The translations under genes were made by a program, and so were the position numbers. Positions 13,884 to 14,755 of a DNA stretch of 14,755 nt are shown in pieces (position 1 is the stretch's first letter; each line of letters begins with the position of its first letter). The notes under the pieces are model-generated. The model saw only the letters and a program-made list of their open reading frames with translations, was not told the DNA's origin and ran no database searches. Source of the DNA: an uncultured Anaerolineae bacterium (GTDB lineage Bacteria; Chloroflexota; Anaerolineae; Anaerolineales; Villigracilaceae); contig CAINXK010000375.1 in the NCBI GenBank assembly GCA_903854805.1, positions 1-14,755 of the forward strand, read 5' to 3'.

Positions 13884-14755
13884 CTAATAGTGTACGTTTA
13901 CCAGTGTGCCCACCGAAGCCCAATTAAATACCCATCCAGAATCGGGGATAGAAAGATTCACACATCCATGGCTCATTGGCGTGCCAAAGTTATTATGCCA
14001 GTAAGTGCCGTGAATTGCATAACCCTGATAAAAATACATTGTATATGGCACATTGGGCAGGTAATAACCCGGGCCAGACATATCGGTATATCGATATTTA
14101 ACATAAACATGATACTGACCCGTAACCGTTGGATGCTGCCAGGTGCCCGTGGAAACAATAAAGGAATTTACAACTGTATTACCTTCATAGGCATAAACCC
14201 TCTGATTGGTCAGATCCACATCAATCCAGCGACCCGCAGCGTTTGAACCGCCGCCATTCGGGTTAGGAGTAGGAGGAACATACTGAGTTGAGCCAGGCTC
14301 AGCAGTATCTGTTGGCAGTGCCGTGGGGGATGGTTGCTCCAATGATACAGGCGCCAGGGTGGCTGTTGCCTGAATAATATCGGTGGGGATTGGCGTTGCA
14401 GTTGGCACCGGCGTTGTGGTTGGGACTACAACGGTAGCAGTTGGCGGTATAAATGTTTCGGTGGGTGCCGGAGCAGTCATCGTTGGCACGGTCAGAGTCT
14501 GAGTGGGAGCAGGCGAAGTCTCAGTTGGTACATCAGTTTCGAATGGGGAACGTGTCGGGGTTAGTGTCGATAAACCGGCCGAAATACTATTCGCTGGCGG
14601 CTCCAAGACAGTGGTAGTCGGCATAGGCGTCGATGCAAGCACAAGCCTGGGAGCATCTGATTTGGCAATTTCTGCGCTGCCCAAGGCAGGGCCATGATCT
14701 TCAGCCGCAAAAGCGCCACTATTAAAGAAAGCAGCTACGGGTGTGGCCCCCTGCC
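13884..14755 (-). CDS. L,D-transpeptidase (YkuD domain) with Pro/Thr-rich linker, 5' end outside window
   Basis: The frame stays open to the right edge, so the N-terminus (probably a signal or membrane anchor) is missing; about 290 residues are visible. The upstream part reads through a TTG at 14684 without a stop, so that codon is not the true start. A long linker of Pro, Thr, Ala and Val (about 14290-14630) leads to a YkuD domain (13884-14235). The catalytic motif is complete: HG with His at 14010-14012, then SHGCVN with the Cys at 13962-13964. The enzyme cross-links peptidoglycan stem peptides 3-to-3 or attaches proteins to them, outside the membrane, and resists most beta-lactams that stop penicillin-binding proteins. 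The linker resembles the tail of the penicillin-binding protein at 3916-4059. It is the first visible gene of a probable three-gene minus-strand transcript. Confidence 0.92.
   Translation of the reverse strand, partial: QGATPVAAFFNSGAFAAEDHGPALGSAEIAKSDAPRLVLASTPMPTTTVLEPPANSISAGLSTLTPTRSPFETDVPTETSPAPTQTLTVPTMTAPAPTETFIPPTATVVVPTTTPVPTATPIPTDIIQATATLAPVSLEQPSPTALPTDTAEPGSTQYVPPTPNPNGGGSNAAGRWIDVDLTNQRVYAYEGNTVVNSFIVSTGTWQHPTVTGQYHVYVKYRYTDMSGPGYYLPNVPYTMYFYQGYAIHGTYWHNNFGTPMSHGCVNLSIPDSGWVFNWASVGTLVNVHY

Noticed and set aside
14682..14684. TTG as the start of the L,D-transpeptidase
   Set aside because: The frame continues without a stop to the window edge and the residues before it look like the same secreted protein, so the gene is cut by the window.

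Overview
The window looks like chromosomal DNA from a bacterium of the phylum Chloroflexota, most likely class Anaerolineae. This is an inference from protein style: a class A penicillin-binding protein and a YkuD L,D-transpeptidase both carry long Pro/Thr-rich segments, GAF-based sensor proteins occur in tandem, and base composition is moderate. There is no rRNA or other phylogenetic marker. I see no mobile element, tRNA, rRNA or CRISPR array.

Layout. (1) 1-952: the first 14 codons of a crotonase-like (enoyl-CoA hydratase) gene run off the left edge on the minus strand. They diverge across a 441-bp spacer from a MaoC-like dehydratase on the plus strand. (2) 955-4062: a class A penicillin-binding protein starts just after the MaoC stop and ends at a perfect 19-bp hairpin that can serve as a bidirectional terminator. 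(3) 4136-9573, all minus strand: in transcription order a GH13 alpha-glucosidase, a membrane-anchored family 2 glycosyltransferase, a degenerate DNA-methylase-like protein and an orphan lipoprotein. (4) 9656-12761, plus strand: two tandem, partly homologous sensor proteins. The first is receiver-GAF-degenerate DHp with no ATPase domain. The second is receiver-GAF-PAS-HisKA-HATPase, a complete histidine kinase. Both receivers have lost the phospho-acceptor Asp and other switch residues. (5) 12839-14755, minus strand: an L,D-transpeptidase (5' end outside the window), a LURP-one/scramblase-like protein and a small protein with a Gly/Asp-rich tail. The last two overlap by one base (TAATG). They converge on the kinase gene across a second two-way hairpin.

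How the genes may work together. The left end is acyl-CoA hydration chemistry (crotonase and MaoC folds). Two peptidoglycan enzymes (PBP and LDT) point to wall assembly, and the GH13/GT2 pair to carbohydrate handling and glycan synthesis. The pseudo-receiver pair is the most unusual part and could be a sensor complex of a catalytic kinase and a non-catalytic partner. Four genes (starts at 6917, 7917, 9656 and 10836) lack a clear Shine-Dalgarno but have a -10-like hexamer 5-6 nt before the ATG, which suggests leaderless transcripts. The methylase-like gene also begins inside a perfect 20-bp palindrome that could be an operator.
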